Positions 34,950-44,992 of a stretch of DNA of 64,000 bases are shown here, piece by piece. The number at the start of each line of letters is the position of its first letter. Position 1 is the first letter of the stretch. The notes beneath the pieces were generated by a model. It was not told the origin of the DNA. It searched no databases and saw nothing but the letters and a program-made list of their open reading frames with translations. Both the position numbers and the translations under genes were made by a program. Source of the stretch: Gaeumannomyces sp. JS-464. Taxonomy: Eukaryota > Ascomycota > Sordariomycetes > Magnaporthales > Magnaporthaceae. The DNA lies in contig NGZR01000001.1 of NCBI GenBank assembly GCA_002197995.1, forward strand, positions 13,287,501 to 13,351,500. Reading direction: 5' to 3'.

Positions 34950-36205
34950 CATTTTAAGCTTAAATTATAGCATAACATTATAACGATCCCCGAGTAAAGC
35001 ATTTTGGAGTATATAAAACGGTGGAATTAATTAAACGCAAATTTAATTAGGAAAACGTGGATAAAAATATCGCGAAATACGTCCGCTTTTATTAAGTATA
35101 TTAAAAAGCGAAAATGTTAAAGCATAAATTTTATAGCGAATTTTAACCATTTTTATTACCCAAATACCTCTTTTAAAAAATAAATTTAAATTTTATTATA
35201 AAATTATTAAAATGTTTAACGTTTATAAGTTAAACGTATAATGCAATGCTTATAATGGTAAACCGTTTTACTAAATACGTTAAGTTTATCCTCGTACGGA
35301 AAGTAATTTTAGCTTTTTCTTTTATTTAAGTGTTATAGCAATACGTCGAATGCTAATTCGGCATTTCTAAAAGCATTGTAAATAATTAAAACTCGTTATT
35401 TATTCGTTATTTTTAAACTAAATATAAAAAAGCGTTTTAATTCGCCCGTCGGCTGTTTATTACGTTCCATTTTTATACCGACGTTTAAACCGAACGTATT
35501 TACCAAATATTAACGCATTATTTACGAACGTTTATTAACCGGGAAAGGTTCGGCTAGGTAACGGTATTATATAAAGCCGAATTCGCTTATAATAACGCGA
35601 AACACAAAACTATTAAAATTAGCCTTTTTAAAATTTTGTATTGTTTTAACCCACGTATATATAAAGTTATAACAAACTTAAAAAAAACCAAAGTTTAAAA
35701 ATGCTAAAAAAGTTGCATTATATTTGTTAAGTTAAAACCGATATACGAACGAACTATGCTTAAATAGTAAAAACCTAACGCCAGCATTACAATTAAAAAC
35801 GACAATTTTAAAAATATTAAAAGGGATAAATCGTTAAACTATTTACTCGAAATTTTCGGTTTAAAGCAAAAAAGCGCAAATTTGTACTTATATATATCCG
35901 TATACTTATCGTAAACAAGGTAAAAAGCTTTATTTATAAAGTTTAATTGCCGGCCAAATATAATTAATTATATAACGTTTTTTCCGTCGTTTTGTTAAAA
36001 CCGTAAAACGATTTTAAACTTCGGGTTTTTAATTCCGCCTTTTTAAATTTAAAAAAAAACCGAAAAGTAAAAAGTAAAAAACGTAGTCGATATGTAAAAG
36101 CAAAACAAATCCCGCTTATTTTTAGTAAAATGGGTAAAATAGCCTGCAAAATATAACATATAAAAACTAAAAAAAAACATTTAAATAACGTATAAAAGCT
36201 AATTA
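34950..36205 (+). pseudogene. H2 integrase and chromodomain
   Basis: Collinear with H1 30960-32420. Integrase zinc-binding relic near 34990-35130, core at 35150-35640, chromodomain at 36064-36195 (the minus-strand ORF at 35964-36149 is its shadow). More stops than in H1. No protease or RT, so this unit could only have moved with help in trans. Confidence 0.7.
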
Positions 36206-36249
36206 AAAGCTATTTAAAAAAAAGGCGAAAAACGTACCGCAAATAAAAT

Positions 36250-37662
36250 AATTTTATTTTAAAAATAAAAAAAAATAAAAAGGAAAATAAAAGGAAAATA
36301 AAAGTTTAAAACCGCCGAAATTTTTTTAACTATTATTTAACGTTTAATAACCGCGTTTTAATAAAAAAGTTTTCGTTATTATCATTTCCCTTTTTAAATT
36401 TCGAATTATCGGCAAATTGGATTATAATTTAAACTTTAGCGATTTGGTATAAAATCGGGTCGTTATTAATATTAACAAATAATAATACGTCGTTAAACTT
36501 AATTTCCATTTCGCAATTTAAACATTTTTTAAACTTTTCGTTCGAAAAGTTAAAAGCTTAACTTTTATTAAAAACCTTTTATTATAATTTCGAAAGCTGG
36601 AAAAAACGAACGCCGTTAATAGCCGGGCTAAACACGATATCGTAAAAAAGCACGAAACGCAATTTTTAATTAGCGCGAGTTATAACCGAAACCCGATTTT
36701 AAAAAATAAATTGGCTTATTCGAGCTAGCATTTCGTTAATTTTAGCAAATTTGCTATAAAAAGCGTGCCGAATATGCACCCCCGAATACGTCGCGAATGC
36801 ATGCTTTTTCGCGAGTAACCGGTAGTACCGAACATTTATAAGCAAATTTTAAAACGTTAAGAAATAATATAAATTATAATCGTTAAACTTTTAAAAAAAG
36901 TGGCAATATAAAAGCTTTGCCGGAATTAAAAAAGCGGATTTAATATAAGTCCGATTATTATTAGCAATAAAATAAAAAAAATTACAATAAACTAAAAGAT
37001 AAATCGTAACGGAAAAATTATAAAGGTTTTTTTATAAAAATAAATTAAAAAAAGCGAAACCGCGTAATAAATTTACCGCCAAATTTGGTAAATTATTATG
37101 CATTTACTAATATATTTTTAACAAGTTTAAATCGATGTTAAAAAAAAACCTTAAAATAAAAAACAATAAGTTTAACTTTAGTAAATATACCGGAAGCAAC
37201 GGCCTGCTTTAATAATGCTAATAATATATACCAAATCGTACTTAAAATGCGTTTTACCTCGAAAAAAGTCGGTTATATAGCAATTGCTATAAAAAAACGG
37301 CGTAAAATATTATTAAAAGCTATCGTGCTAGTAATAAAAGCAATTTAAACTCGTTAGCAGTCCTTTTTTGTAAAAAAACGCAAAGCGAAACGATACTTTT
37401 TATCGGCGAGGTTATTAAACTCGTCGAACCGACGAGTAACGCTAACGGGGTATATTAGTAATAAAAGTATTTTAAAAATCCAAACTAAAGCTAAACCGGA
37501 AAGCGGAATGGCAAAAAAAGCGGACTTTTTTAAAAAATGCCATAATTAGCAAAATGGTAAAAGCTTTCTTCCGTAAAGTTAGCTACGATCGCCCGTTTTA
37601 TATCGTTAAAAGCGAAAAAGCAACGGCGAAATGCCTTATTAATGGCAACGTTGTAAAACATA
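36250..37662 (-). pseudogene. H2 antisense ORF, unassigned
   Basis: Counterpart of 32470-33865. Begins FYNVAINKAFRRCFFAF; every difference from H1 in this start is explained by transitions. A 1-nt difference near 37540 shifts the frame once. Retained although gag and RT are missing from this unit. Unknown function. Confidence 0.35.
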
Positions 37663-38300
37663 ATTTTACGGCAAAATCGGGTTAGCATACGCTCGAAACG
37701 AGCGAGCCGAAAGGGAAACGAAAACGTATAACCGCGACCGTAGTTAAAAAAAAAAGTAATCGAGCGTAATCGAAACCGCGACCGCAGTTAAAAAAAGCTT
37801 AAATCCGGGCTAAACAAAAAGCGTAAAAAAATTGCGGGAAAAAAAAAAAAACGTTAATTTTAAAAAGCAAACGTAGGTTTTTATACGTTAAAAGCACGAG
37901 CTTTATAAGCAAATAAGCAATGCGAAGGTAAAAAAAACAAAGCAATAACCAGCGGCGTTTAATCGTCGCTATTAATTTATTGTTAAAAGGAAGGAAAACA
38001 ACGCCGGCCGGCTGGAAAAAACATAAAAAGGTTTACCGGCAAAACCGCTTTTGCTTTAACCGTCGCCGGCTTTATACGGCTAACGCTACTAAAAACGCCA
38101 CCAAAATCTTATAAGCCTTACTAGCATTTTGTTAAAAAAGCTATTTCGCATTTCCACATTACCAAAAAAAATTTACTTTAAATGGTAAAGTATTAATAAA
38201 TTTGGCTTGCTTGTTAATTCGTTATAAACCGACCAAGTTTCGACGCGACCATTTCGCTAATAAGCATTGCCGAAATGTTAGTGCTTTAAAAAGGGGATAA

Positions 38301-38584
38301 TGTAAAAAAGCTCGCCGTAATAGTGGCGGCCACCGCTATAGCAAAAAGCCTTAGCCTTGTTTACGGGCCCGAGTTACGTGGAGGTTTAAAGCACTTTAAG
38401 CACGTAATAAGAGGCTTAAAAAAGGCCACGCTACTTAGGCAGCTTGTAAAAAGCAATTTTTAAATTGCCGAAACAAGCTAAAATTGTCGTATTTACCATA
38501 TAGCAATATAGGCTTTTAACTTTTAATTACTATTTAACGGTTATCGTGATTACCTCGTATAAGCTTTCGGCTTACCCCGTGATA
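38301..38584 (+). repeat. H LTR 3
   Basis: 284 bp, TGTAAAAAAGCTCGCC to CTTACCCCGTGATA, followed by AAATA, the target duplication shared with LTR 1. Confidence 0.85.
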
Positions 38585-38589
38585 AAATA

Positions 38590-39895
38590 GCCGTTAAAGC
38601 ATTTAAAACGTAGTTAAACACTTTTCCTTTTACAAACGTTATAATTTATAACGACGGGTTTAAAACGGAAAACGAAGCAGTTAAATACGGCTAAGTAATA
38701 TATTAAACCGGTTAATGTAAACTTTTTAAGCACGGCACAAGTTAACGCACTTTGCCGAAATATTCGACGGCGAAACGGAAAAAGCCCGGATAAGCCTTTG
38801 TAAAGCTATTTAAAACTTTTGCAATTGTATTTACCATTTATGCTTTAACAAAACCTCGGCGGTTAACGGCTTTTTAAAACGGCTTTTAATAGCTCGTAAA
38901 AAGCTTTTAAAAAGGTTTATTACTTTATAAATAAATACCGGGTACACGTTCGTTAAATCCCGGGCTATATAAAAATCCCCGGAAACGAAAAAGCCGATAC
39001 CGAAGCAAAGTTTAACACGGCTTTCCCGGTACCCCAATATGCCAAACTAATAGTGGCCGGCGTTAAAGCTTTAACCCGGAAAATGGCCCAGGACCCCGAA
39101 ACGCTTAGTTCGAAAGTAACCTCCCGGAACGATACAAGGCTATAACCTTTTCGCTAATATTATAACGTTTACCCGACGCTTTGCAATTATACTGGAAGGT
39201 ATTACAACGGTTAATAGCCACATGTATAAACCACACCGGGATTTCGACTGGTACTACCGAAAGTTTAAACACGAAAACGATAACCCGTACCGTTTATAGG
39301 AAAAATAAGTCCCTTTTCCCACCCTGTATTTTGCAAACTAGCTAAAGCAAAAAAAAAACAAATGGCTTATAACGGACCCCGCCCCGACTTTCAACAAGCC
39401 CGGGTATTACAAACGGCTATTACAAAAGCCCCTCCTTTTTAACCTCGTTCGTTAAAGCCACCAACTATTTCACCAATCGCCGAACGATAATAACAGGGCA
39501 TAACAGCCCGCACACTACCTATTTCTTTTTCCTTTAGCACTTACACCTTTTTTTGTACCACCCGAACCAACAATAAGCTCGTTGGTTCCCCGCAACCCCG
39601 ACGGACCCAGGGGTGGTCCCAAGGACCCCCCCTGGCATCGCGCCCTTTCCCGGCACACCCGCCGGCCGAACGCACTACTACCACCGCTCGCTTACAACGC
39701 CCCGGCGTTTTATACGCCCTTTTGCCGATTGCCCGCCCACTAACAAAGAGCGCCGGAATACGGCCCGACCTCCGTATGCCTTTGGGTTTAATTTGCTAGC
39801 CGCCGTAATAGCAGCACTATGGCCTGGTATAAATAGCTTAGGTAGCGCTAGCACGTCATATGCCCTGGGAGGCAGGGACTGGTAGATCCCCGATC
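38590..39895 (+). pseudogene. Tad1-like LINE block 4: RNase H, C-terminus and 3' UTR
   Basis: RNase H of LINE ORF2 begins with YNDGFKTENEAVKYG (38646-38690), which holds the first catalytic Asp. It continues through NKTSAVNG and a stretch around NTGYTFVKSRAI. The C-terminal region reads MYKPHRDFDWYYRKFKHEN (about 39213-39270), typical after LINE RNase H. GC content climbs from about 39000 on, and 39560-39895 is GC-rich 3' UTR ending GGCAGGGACTGGTAGATCCC. A minus-strand ORF at 38831-39037 is a shadow. Confidence 0.7.
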
Positions 39896-40324
39896 AGGTG
39901 AGTTAAATACTCTCTCTCTCCTCTCTTTCTCTCTCTCTTCTCTCTCTCTCTCTTAGCGTCACACTTCAGGACCAACAGTAGGCTCGTTAGTCCCCCGCAC
40001 CTCCGGCCGGGCCCTGGGGTCCCGAGGACCTTCCAGCCTAAACCCGGCCCCACCCCTTTATCGGCACACTCGCCGGCCGAACGCACTACTACCACCCGCA
40101 GCGCTTTACAACGCCCTGGCGTATATACATACGCCCTACCGCCGATCGCCCGCTCACTAACAAGGAGCGCCGGAACGCGGCCCGACTTCCGTGTGCCTTC
40201 GGGTTTAACTCTGCTAGCCGCCGGATAGCAACATGTAGCCTAATGTTTAGCTTAGGTAGCGCTAGCACGTCATATGCCCCTTGGGAGGCAGGGACTGGTA
40301 GATCCCGACTTACTGACGTTAAAT

Positions 40325-40361
<37 letters not shown>

Positions 40362-40371
40362 GCGTCACATG
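39568..40371 (+). repeat. Tandem copies of the LINE 3' end with CT tract
   Basis: Copy A (39568-39969) and copy B (39970-40371), each about 402 bp. Both start ACCAACA.TA.GCTCGTT, share CCGGCCGAACGCACTACTAC and CACGTCATATGCCC, end GGCAGGGACTGGTAGATCCC, and are followed by TTAAATA, a CT tract (39909-39952, 40328-40360) and TTAGCGTCACA. Copy B has no RIP and may be a 5'-truncated LINE or the product of a tandem duplication. Arg/Glu-rich ORFs across the CT tracts are artefacts. Confidence 0.75.
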
Positions 40372-40459
40372 CGCAGTGCTGGATACAAATCTGATAATGT
40401 CGAGGTGACTTAATTGATGCGCCAAGTTAACGAAGCCCGAGATCGCCTCGCTCGCCAGG

Positions 40460-40942
40460 ACCGACTTTGTCCACATCCACCGTAACGGGTTGCTTCGAGG
40501 GCGCCACTATACCTTATAACGCATACCAAATCGGGTTTAGGGATCCACTATTTTCTGTGGAAGTGCCGCCACCCCTCGACATCGCGTATGCCTTCTTTAT
40601 CCTGGTGGGGCCCGAAAAGACCCACACGCAGACGTCCAAACCTGTCGATAATTCAACTCGCCTTTCGGCCACTTTTTGCGGCACTCGGTCCGCGTGATGC
40701 AGATGCCCGTCGTCTCGTCGACCTCGGTCGGACCCGGCCACGTGCGTGCACTTGCCGGTGATGGCGGCCAGGGTCGCCGAGGGCGGGCCGAGGAAGAGGG
40801 GGAGCGCGGTCCTCGCCAGCATGGTCCAGCAACGGATGGGAAACCGTCTCCAGGGTTCGTCCATCGGAACTTCCCCATCCCAGTTGACCGACGAGCAACA
40901 CGCTCCTAAGTCTGCAAGCTGAAACGTAGGCCCTTTTCTCAC
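40460..40942 (-). pseudogene. Possible decayed small secreted protein
   Basis: From an ATG at 40822 the minus strand reads a hydrophobic, signal-peptide-like start (MLARTALPLFLGPPSATLAA), then KCTHVAG. After a 1-nt frame change it continues with EVDETTGICITRTECRKKW. Cys spacing and charge fit a small secreted fungal protein, but two frames are needed and no intron consensus bridges them, so it is either broken or misread. Family not recognised. The larger minus ORF 40653-41108 overlaps it in another frame and has no independent support. Confidence 0.25.
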
Positions 40943-41108
40943 GCATGTCCGGGTCGGGCAGATGCTTCGGTTGTCCGGAATCGGGCGTGATCCAAAGATG
41001 TTCCAGACCCTTGGCCGGGCTCACCGAATGAAGCTCTTCGCAAATTATTGCATCATAATCTGTCATTAACCCGGTCCAGATGCCCTTAGGCGACAGATGC
41101 CCGCACAA

Positions 41109-41781
41109 CCCAGCTCAGCTTTCGCTGTACCTCCCGCATACTATTGTCACAGTCGGAAGATCGTCCATCGCGAGGTCTCTTACTCCCTCCTGCGGTACTT
41201 GCCTAACATCCCGGGTTTTCTGCCCTTTTCCAGCGGCCGTCGACCTTGTGGCGGTATGCATAATGCTTCTCCTCTCGAGAAGACTCTTGTGCTCACATTT
41301 CCAAGACCGGCACCTGAATTGTTTGCTTCTTTATTTTTCCATATACAGGTCGCAGCGAGCTCGGGGATCCGGAATATTGCCCCGATTCCTGCAGACCGGA
41401 CCTTCCGGGATGCGCCGCCTCCCCGGTGAAAGTCGCTGGTGTGTTACGTAAAGCTCAACTTTCTCTTTTCAGGTCGGAGCTGTCGGTTTAATATTACATT
41501 CATATTTTTCTATATGGCCTGTAATATATTTCCTTGTACCAGTTGTTCCGAGCTGTAGTACGAAAGATACTTAGCGTCTATGTCCTCATTAGAATAGGGA
41601 TATAATATTCTTTGGATATAAAAGCAGCTGTAGTAGCCGCCCTTTGGAGATTGAGGTTTCGGTTCTGTACCTCAAGCTTCGATCTCTTTGAGAACCGCAT
41701 CTTGCTTCTAAGCTTCTCTTGTGGCGATACATCTGCCTCCAACGTCCCCGAGTCGACATTTGCACCATCCAACCGCCCAAT
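41109..41781. other. No supported gene; upstream region of the repeat-protein gene
   Basis: Normal GC, mixed ORFs in several frames without recognisable domains (for example 41080-41451 on +). The stretch 41530-41640 is locally AT-rich and contains GGGATATAATATTC and TGGATATAAAAGC (about 41614-41626), a TATA-like motif about 160 bp before the ATG at 41782. CT-rich runs at 41660-41720 fit a fungal promoter or 5' UTR. Confidence 0.35.
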
Positions 41782-42516
41782 ATGGTCTCCAAACGTCTTT
41801 GGGCCGCCGTGTTCCTTACGTCCGCGGTTTTCGGCTCGGCGTTCCCTAAGGTCCAAAAGAATGTACGTCAGGATAGGAGATGATAAATGTTTGGTCTTTT
41901 TTGTAATCGACATAAATGGTTGCAGAAAATGGGATGCTGACAGTACTACTTCAAGGGCCTGGATTTAGGCCGCCGCGACGAGTTCGAGGTCAGGGCCGCG
42001 CTGCCCCTTGCCGACCTCGAAGCCCGTGACAAGGTCGTGAAGATCGTAGCCCGCGGCGGCGTTAAGGTTGAGGACGGCGATAAGAAGAAGACGCAGTCCG
42101 ACAAGGGTCAAAAGAAGGGTGGCGAGAAGGATTACGGCAAAGGCCACGGCGAGGGCCACGGCGAGGGCCACGGCGAGGGCCACGGCAAAGGCCACGGCAA
42201 GGGCCACGGCGAGGGCCACGGCAAAGGCCACGGCAAAGGCCACGGCGAGGGCCACGGCGAGGGCCACGGCAAGGGCCACGGCAAGGGCCACGACAAGGGC
42301 CACGGCAAGGGCCACGGCAAGGGCCACGGCGAGGGCCACGGCGAGGGCCACGGCGAGGGCCACGGCAAAGGCCACGAGAAGGGTGGCAAGGGTAAGGGCA
42401 TATCTCATCGTCGTCCCCATGCAAGCGGCCCAGGTCTGGGCGCCGCCACAGCCATGACCACCCGGGGCAGTTACCCTGGGGCCTGGGATTCGTCCGCCTG
42501 TGCTTGTGTGTTTTAA
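41782..42516 (+). CDS. Secreted Gly/His repeat protein (GHGK/GHGE repeats)
   Basis: The start at 41782 is chosen because it gives a clear signal peptide ([19 protein letters not shown], cut near AFP). Exon 1 is 41782-41862. The intron begins GTACGT at 41863, has a branch-like CTGAC near 41937, and ends at AAG 41955 (or at CAG 41943, which stays in frame and adds four residues). Exon 2 (41956-42516) encodes [17 protein letters not shown], a Lys-rich stretch, then about 20 four-residue repeats GHGE or GHGK (42139-42380) written in 12-bp units GGCCACGGCAAG or GGCCACGGCGAG. It ends with a short unique tail. A second intron, GTAAGG near 42395 to CAACTAG near 42551, would give the shorter end GGKGGHF. 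No stops and no RIP damage. His spacing suggests metal binding; effector or cell-wall roles are inference. Family not recognised. Confidence 0.7.
42139..42380 (+). repeat. 12-bp coding repeat array
   Basis: About 20 tandem units GGCCACGGC followed by AAG, AAA or GAG, with one GACAAG variant (GHDK). The Gly and His codons are constant while the third codon alternates between Lys and Glu. Both strands and all frames stay open, giving the false Ala/Val- and Pro/Trp-rich ORFs on -. Confidence 0.9.
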
Positions 42517-43064
42517 TTTTATCCAGTCAGCTGAGTTTTGTTTTTCAACTAGGAGGTCACTTCTAAACCGGCTCCGAGACGCTCACCGCCCCGACGGTTC
42601 AACCTAGGCATGTCGTGATCGCCTTTGGCAAAAGAAAGAATAAAAAGAGCCGACAAGGACGAAAAAAATCCACCATACCTTCCCCGGAAGGGCGCGCACT
42701 AACACCTGCCCTGGGTCCTCGCACGAAAACGCCATTGTTTCTGGGGCTTGGAAAGCTTTGCGAGTCACTTTGTTCAATTATCCGGGGAGGAAGCTTTCTT
42801 CTTCAAGTCATTCATTCCTTCCGTTTGAACCACAGATTATAATCAAATCTGATATTTTGCTCCAAACTACGTCCATCTGCGCTTCAGTTGCCGTAATAAG
42901 ATTTTTAGCTCAGCTGCAGAACCCGCCAATTGCGAGTTTAAAGTGGGCGGCGGCACCGTAGGGCGGGTGCATCAGGTTGAATGCGGCAAAGCGGACGAGG
43001 AGGAAGCTATAACAGGAATGATAGGTGGGGAGTGATGGCAGGTGGGAAGTGAAAGCGCCCGTAG
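42517..43064. other. No supported gene
   Basis: Contains the possible second intron and short final exon of the repeat-protein gene up to about 42565, then unassigned sequence. A 75-codon ORF (42615-42842) is Lys- and Ser-rich without a recognisable domain. Nothing else seen. Confidence 0.4.
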
Positions 43065-43568
43065 TGCCCTGAAAGCCTGTTATTCCACCGGGACGTCGAC
43101 GTGACCGACAACAATGCTAAGCTGTGCATCCGCGGGCGTCTTCTGCCGGTTGTAGTGCGCGGCTTCTTCCCGGGCGAGGAGAGCTTCGCCATCGCGCTGG
43201 CCGTTACGGGCCACTTTGCTACGGGCTGGTCGCCTGCTATATAGAGGACGGTCGCGGTGCCGGCAGCGCCGGGCATCATAGCCGGCTGGGCGTCCTTGGA
43301 GCACCCGGAATTCCAAGACGACGCCATCTTCGTCGGAAACTGCCCCCACATCTTCGCCCTGCTCGTTTCCAAGACGCCGGGCGTCGGACCCGGGACTACT
43401 GGGCTTGGTTACCTGGGCAGATCTCACGAAGCGATGAATGCCTTGTTCTTGAGGAGGAGCGACAAGATCGAGAACGGCTTTGAGAGGGTCGGAGTGGGGT
43501 CGCTTTTCGGTCGTGAGGCAGAAGCGGGCTTTCGCGAAATGGTGGGGAGGGGTGTATATATACTGTAG
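43065..43568 (+). pseudogene. C-terminal remnant of a HET-type protein
   Basis: One continuous + frame of 168 codons with a single TAG at 43242-43244 (CAG expected). It reads FHRDVDVTDNNAKLCIRGRL near the start, EFQDDAIFVGNCPHIFALLV in the middle, and LFLRRSDKIENGFERVGVG near its end. The end pattern (hydrophobic LRR, then FERVGVG, then a short acidic/aromatic tail) resembles the C-terminus of fungal HET (heterokaryon incompatibility) domain proteins. The N-terminal HET domain itself is absent: upstream sequence has stops and no homology by eye. So this is a truncated pseudogene; the family call is by pattern only. Confidence 0.4.
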
Positions 43569-43654
43569 TGATGGCGCTACTTCCGACGCTGTTACGTTTG
43601 TTTGACGGGACTCCTATCTCGGCGAGATGAGGCTCCATCAACCGAAGGGATGTG

Positions 43655-44137
43655 TCAAGGCTCCGCCAGCATGGCGTTTGAGGTCTGAGTCCACCGGGTC
43701 TGGTCGGCGCTTGGCGCCACGGCGAGCACCCGGACCAGCTGGCCCCCCTCCGACCGGACGGCCGGGCGCTTTGACACAATCGGGTCCAGGCGTAGCCTGC
43801 TGAAGTCGGGCTGCGCGGCACGCTGCCTGGCAACCTCCGCATCGATGTATCCGGGCGAGAACGCCTGGGTAGGCTCGTCAGCGTTGTCGTCTGTTGCGTG
43901 AGACTCCGGAATCGGGTATCGAGCAGCGGCGGCGTCCGCGTCGCCGCTGCCTGCGAGGTGCGTGAATTGCGAGCTAAGCGACATCGTCGGTACACGGTGC
44001 AGCTCGCCGCCGGCGCGCCAGCCGTCGTGGGCACAGCATGGCGGCAAATTATATGCGACGCTGACAGTCGAGCTGCTGGCGATACGCCCGTGGGAAACGC
44101 GGGGACTCTCCGCCGCCTGTGCGCCGCCCGCCGACAA
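43655..44137 (-). CDS. Hypothetical protein or C-terminal exon
   Basis: Open minus frame of 160 codons. From Met 51 on (MSLSSQFTHLAGSGDAD) codon use looks coding, with mostly G or C in third position and a polar, low-Cys composition (for example AFSPGYIDAEVARQRAA and FSRLRLDPIVSKRP). No signal peptide, no membrane segment and no recognised domain. It could be a complete small protein or the last exon of something larger. Overlapping ORFs in other frames (43396-44250 on -, 43898-44258 on +) have poorer composition and are left out. Confidence 0.35.
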   Translation of the reverse strand: MSAGGAQAAESPRVSHGRIASSSTVSVAYNLPPCCAHDGWRAGGELHRVPTMSLSSQFTHLAGSGDADAAAARYPIPESHATDDNADEPTQAFSPGYIDAEVARQRAAQPDFSRLRLDPIVSKRPAVRSEGGQLVRVLAVAPSADQTRWTQTSNAMLAEP

Positions 44138-44159
44138 ACCTTCACACGCCTCGACTCGA

Positions 44160-44911
44160 CGGCGAATTGAACGAATAGTGGAATGGCCCTACTGGAAGTT
44201 GGGCTTCCGGTCCAACCCTCTTTTTTCACCGAGCTGCACGAGAAGTTCAATTCGATGACGTGCGCCAGGACCCTCTGAGCCGGTACTGCGACGTCTTCCG
44301 AGATAGCAACGATCGCCCAGGGAAGAGCTCCGAGACCTGGTCGGGCAAAGACGACAGCAGCGGTTTGTTGAGGCCGACAGCGCCTGGGAAACGACCAAAT
44401 CGTTGCTGACCGCCCAACTCCCGCTTGGAGAACCCGCCGGCAGAAGACGTCTTGTGGGGTGCTTTCGTATCGCTCGCTCGAAACCTGTCCTCGATCTCTT
44501 CGTCAAGTACTTCGGCTTACCTCGGCGATCAAAAACCGCCGCCGCTGCCGCCGCCGCTGCCGCCGGGCCGATACCCGCCGAGGCATGTCCGCCAAGTCAG
44601 AGCAACGGGAACGGAGGGCAGGGGCACAACAGCGCCCCGCTGGACCACCCGTCCAGCGGCATTTGGAAGACACCATACGCGCGCGAACGACCAGCCGCAG
44701 AGAAGCGGACGGCTACGGCGACGACACAGCGGCTCCAATCGCGCGGCGCAGCGGCACGGCGAGCAGGCGGCGGCGGAACATGATCGATGCGAGAGCGGCC
44801 GTGGCGATGAACATTTGGCGGACCTCACTCGAGGCTCGAACACGGGAAAAGGAGCTCTTTCAGGCCAGCATCGGCCTGGCCCGTCTGGTGGGGTTGCCGA
44901 TAAAAAGATAG
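44160..44911 (+). pseudogene. Decayed coding region, unassigned
   Basis: Protein-like + segments lie in shifting frames. Near 44183-44260 is MALLEVGLPVQPSFFTELHE. Near 44330-44400 a charged stretch is readable. A last open piece ends at 44911 with MIDARAAVAMNIWRTSLEA and SIGLARLVGLPIKR, with good third-position GC. In the middle is a GCC-type simple repeat (44535-44570) giving poly-Ala or poly-Pro. It reads like one gene broken by indels; no family recognised. Confidence 0.25.
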
Positions 44912-44992
44912 CTGCTAGCGTGAGGCCTTGGTCGCCGTTCGATAGCCTGGTAAGGAGGGAACATAGAGAAAGGGAGCGGGAGGGAAACGGTA

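Larger units (their letters stand above)
34793..38300 (+). mobile_element. H2 internal region, 5'-deleted copy of H
   Basis: Starts directly after LTR 2 inside the minisatellite, so leader, gag, protease, RT and RNase H are missing. From there it is collinear with 30800-34509 of H1, without the solo LTR. Nearly all differences are transitions in both directions, so both units were mutated independently after duplication. Confidence 0.85.
10907..38584 (+). mobile_element. H: tandem Ty3/gypsy chromovirus array (LTR-internal-LTR-internal-LTR)
   Basis: Three 282-284-bp LTRs (10907-11188, 34510-34792, 38301-38584) separate two internal regions. Unit H1 is complete, about 9 kb once G1, copia2 and the solo LTR are removed. 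Unit H2 starts inside a minisatellite just before integrase. The outermost LTRs are flanked by a perfect 5-bp duplication AAATA (10902-10906, 38585-38589), so the whole array occupies one target site. The integrase carries a C-terminal chromodomain, which marks a chromovirus. Confidence 0.85.

Noticed and set aside
39856..40476. Arg/Glu-rich minus ORFs
   Set aside because: Translations of the CT microsatellites at 39909-39952 and 40328-40360.
40514..41108. Two minus ORFs of 142 and 151 codons as complete genes
   Set aside because: They overlap in different frames with no domain; only the short hydrophobic start at 40822 seemed worth noting.
41965..42424. Long minus-strand ORFs with Ala/Val, Pro/Trp or Arg/Gly repeats and a second + frame of Ala/Thr/Arg repeats
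   Set aside because: They are other frames of the 12-bp GHGK/GHGE array; only one + frame joins to a signal-peptide exon through a normal intron.
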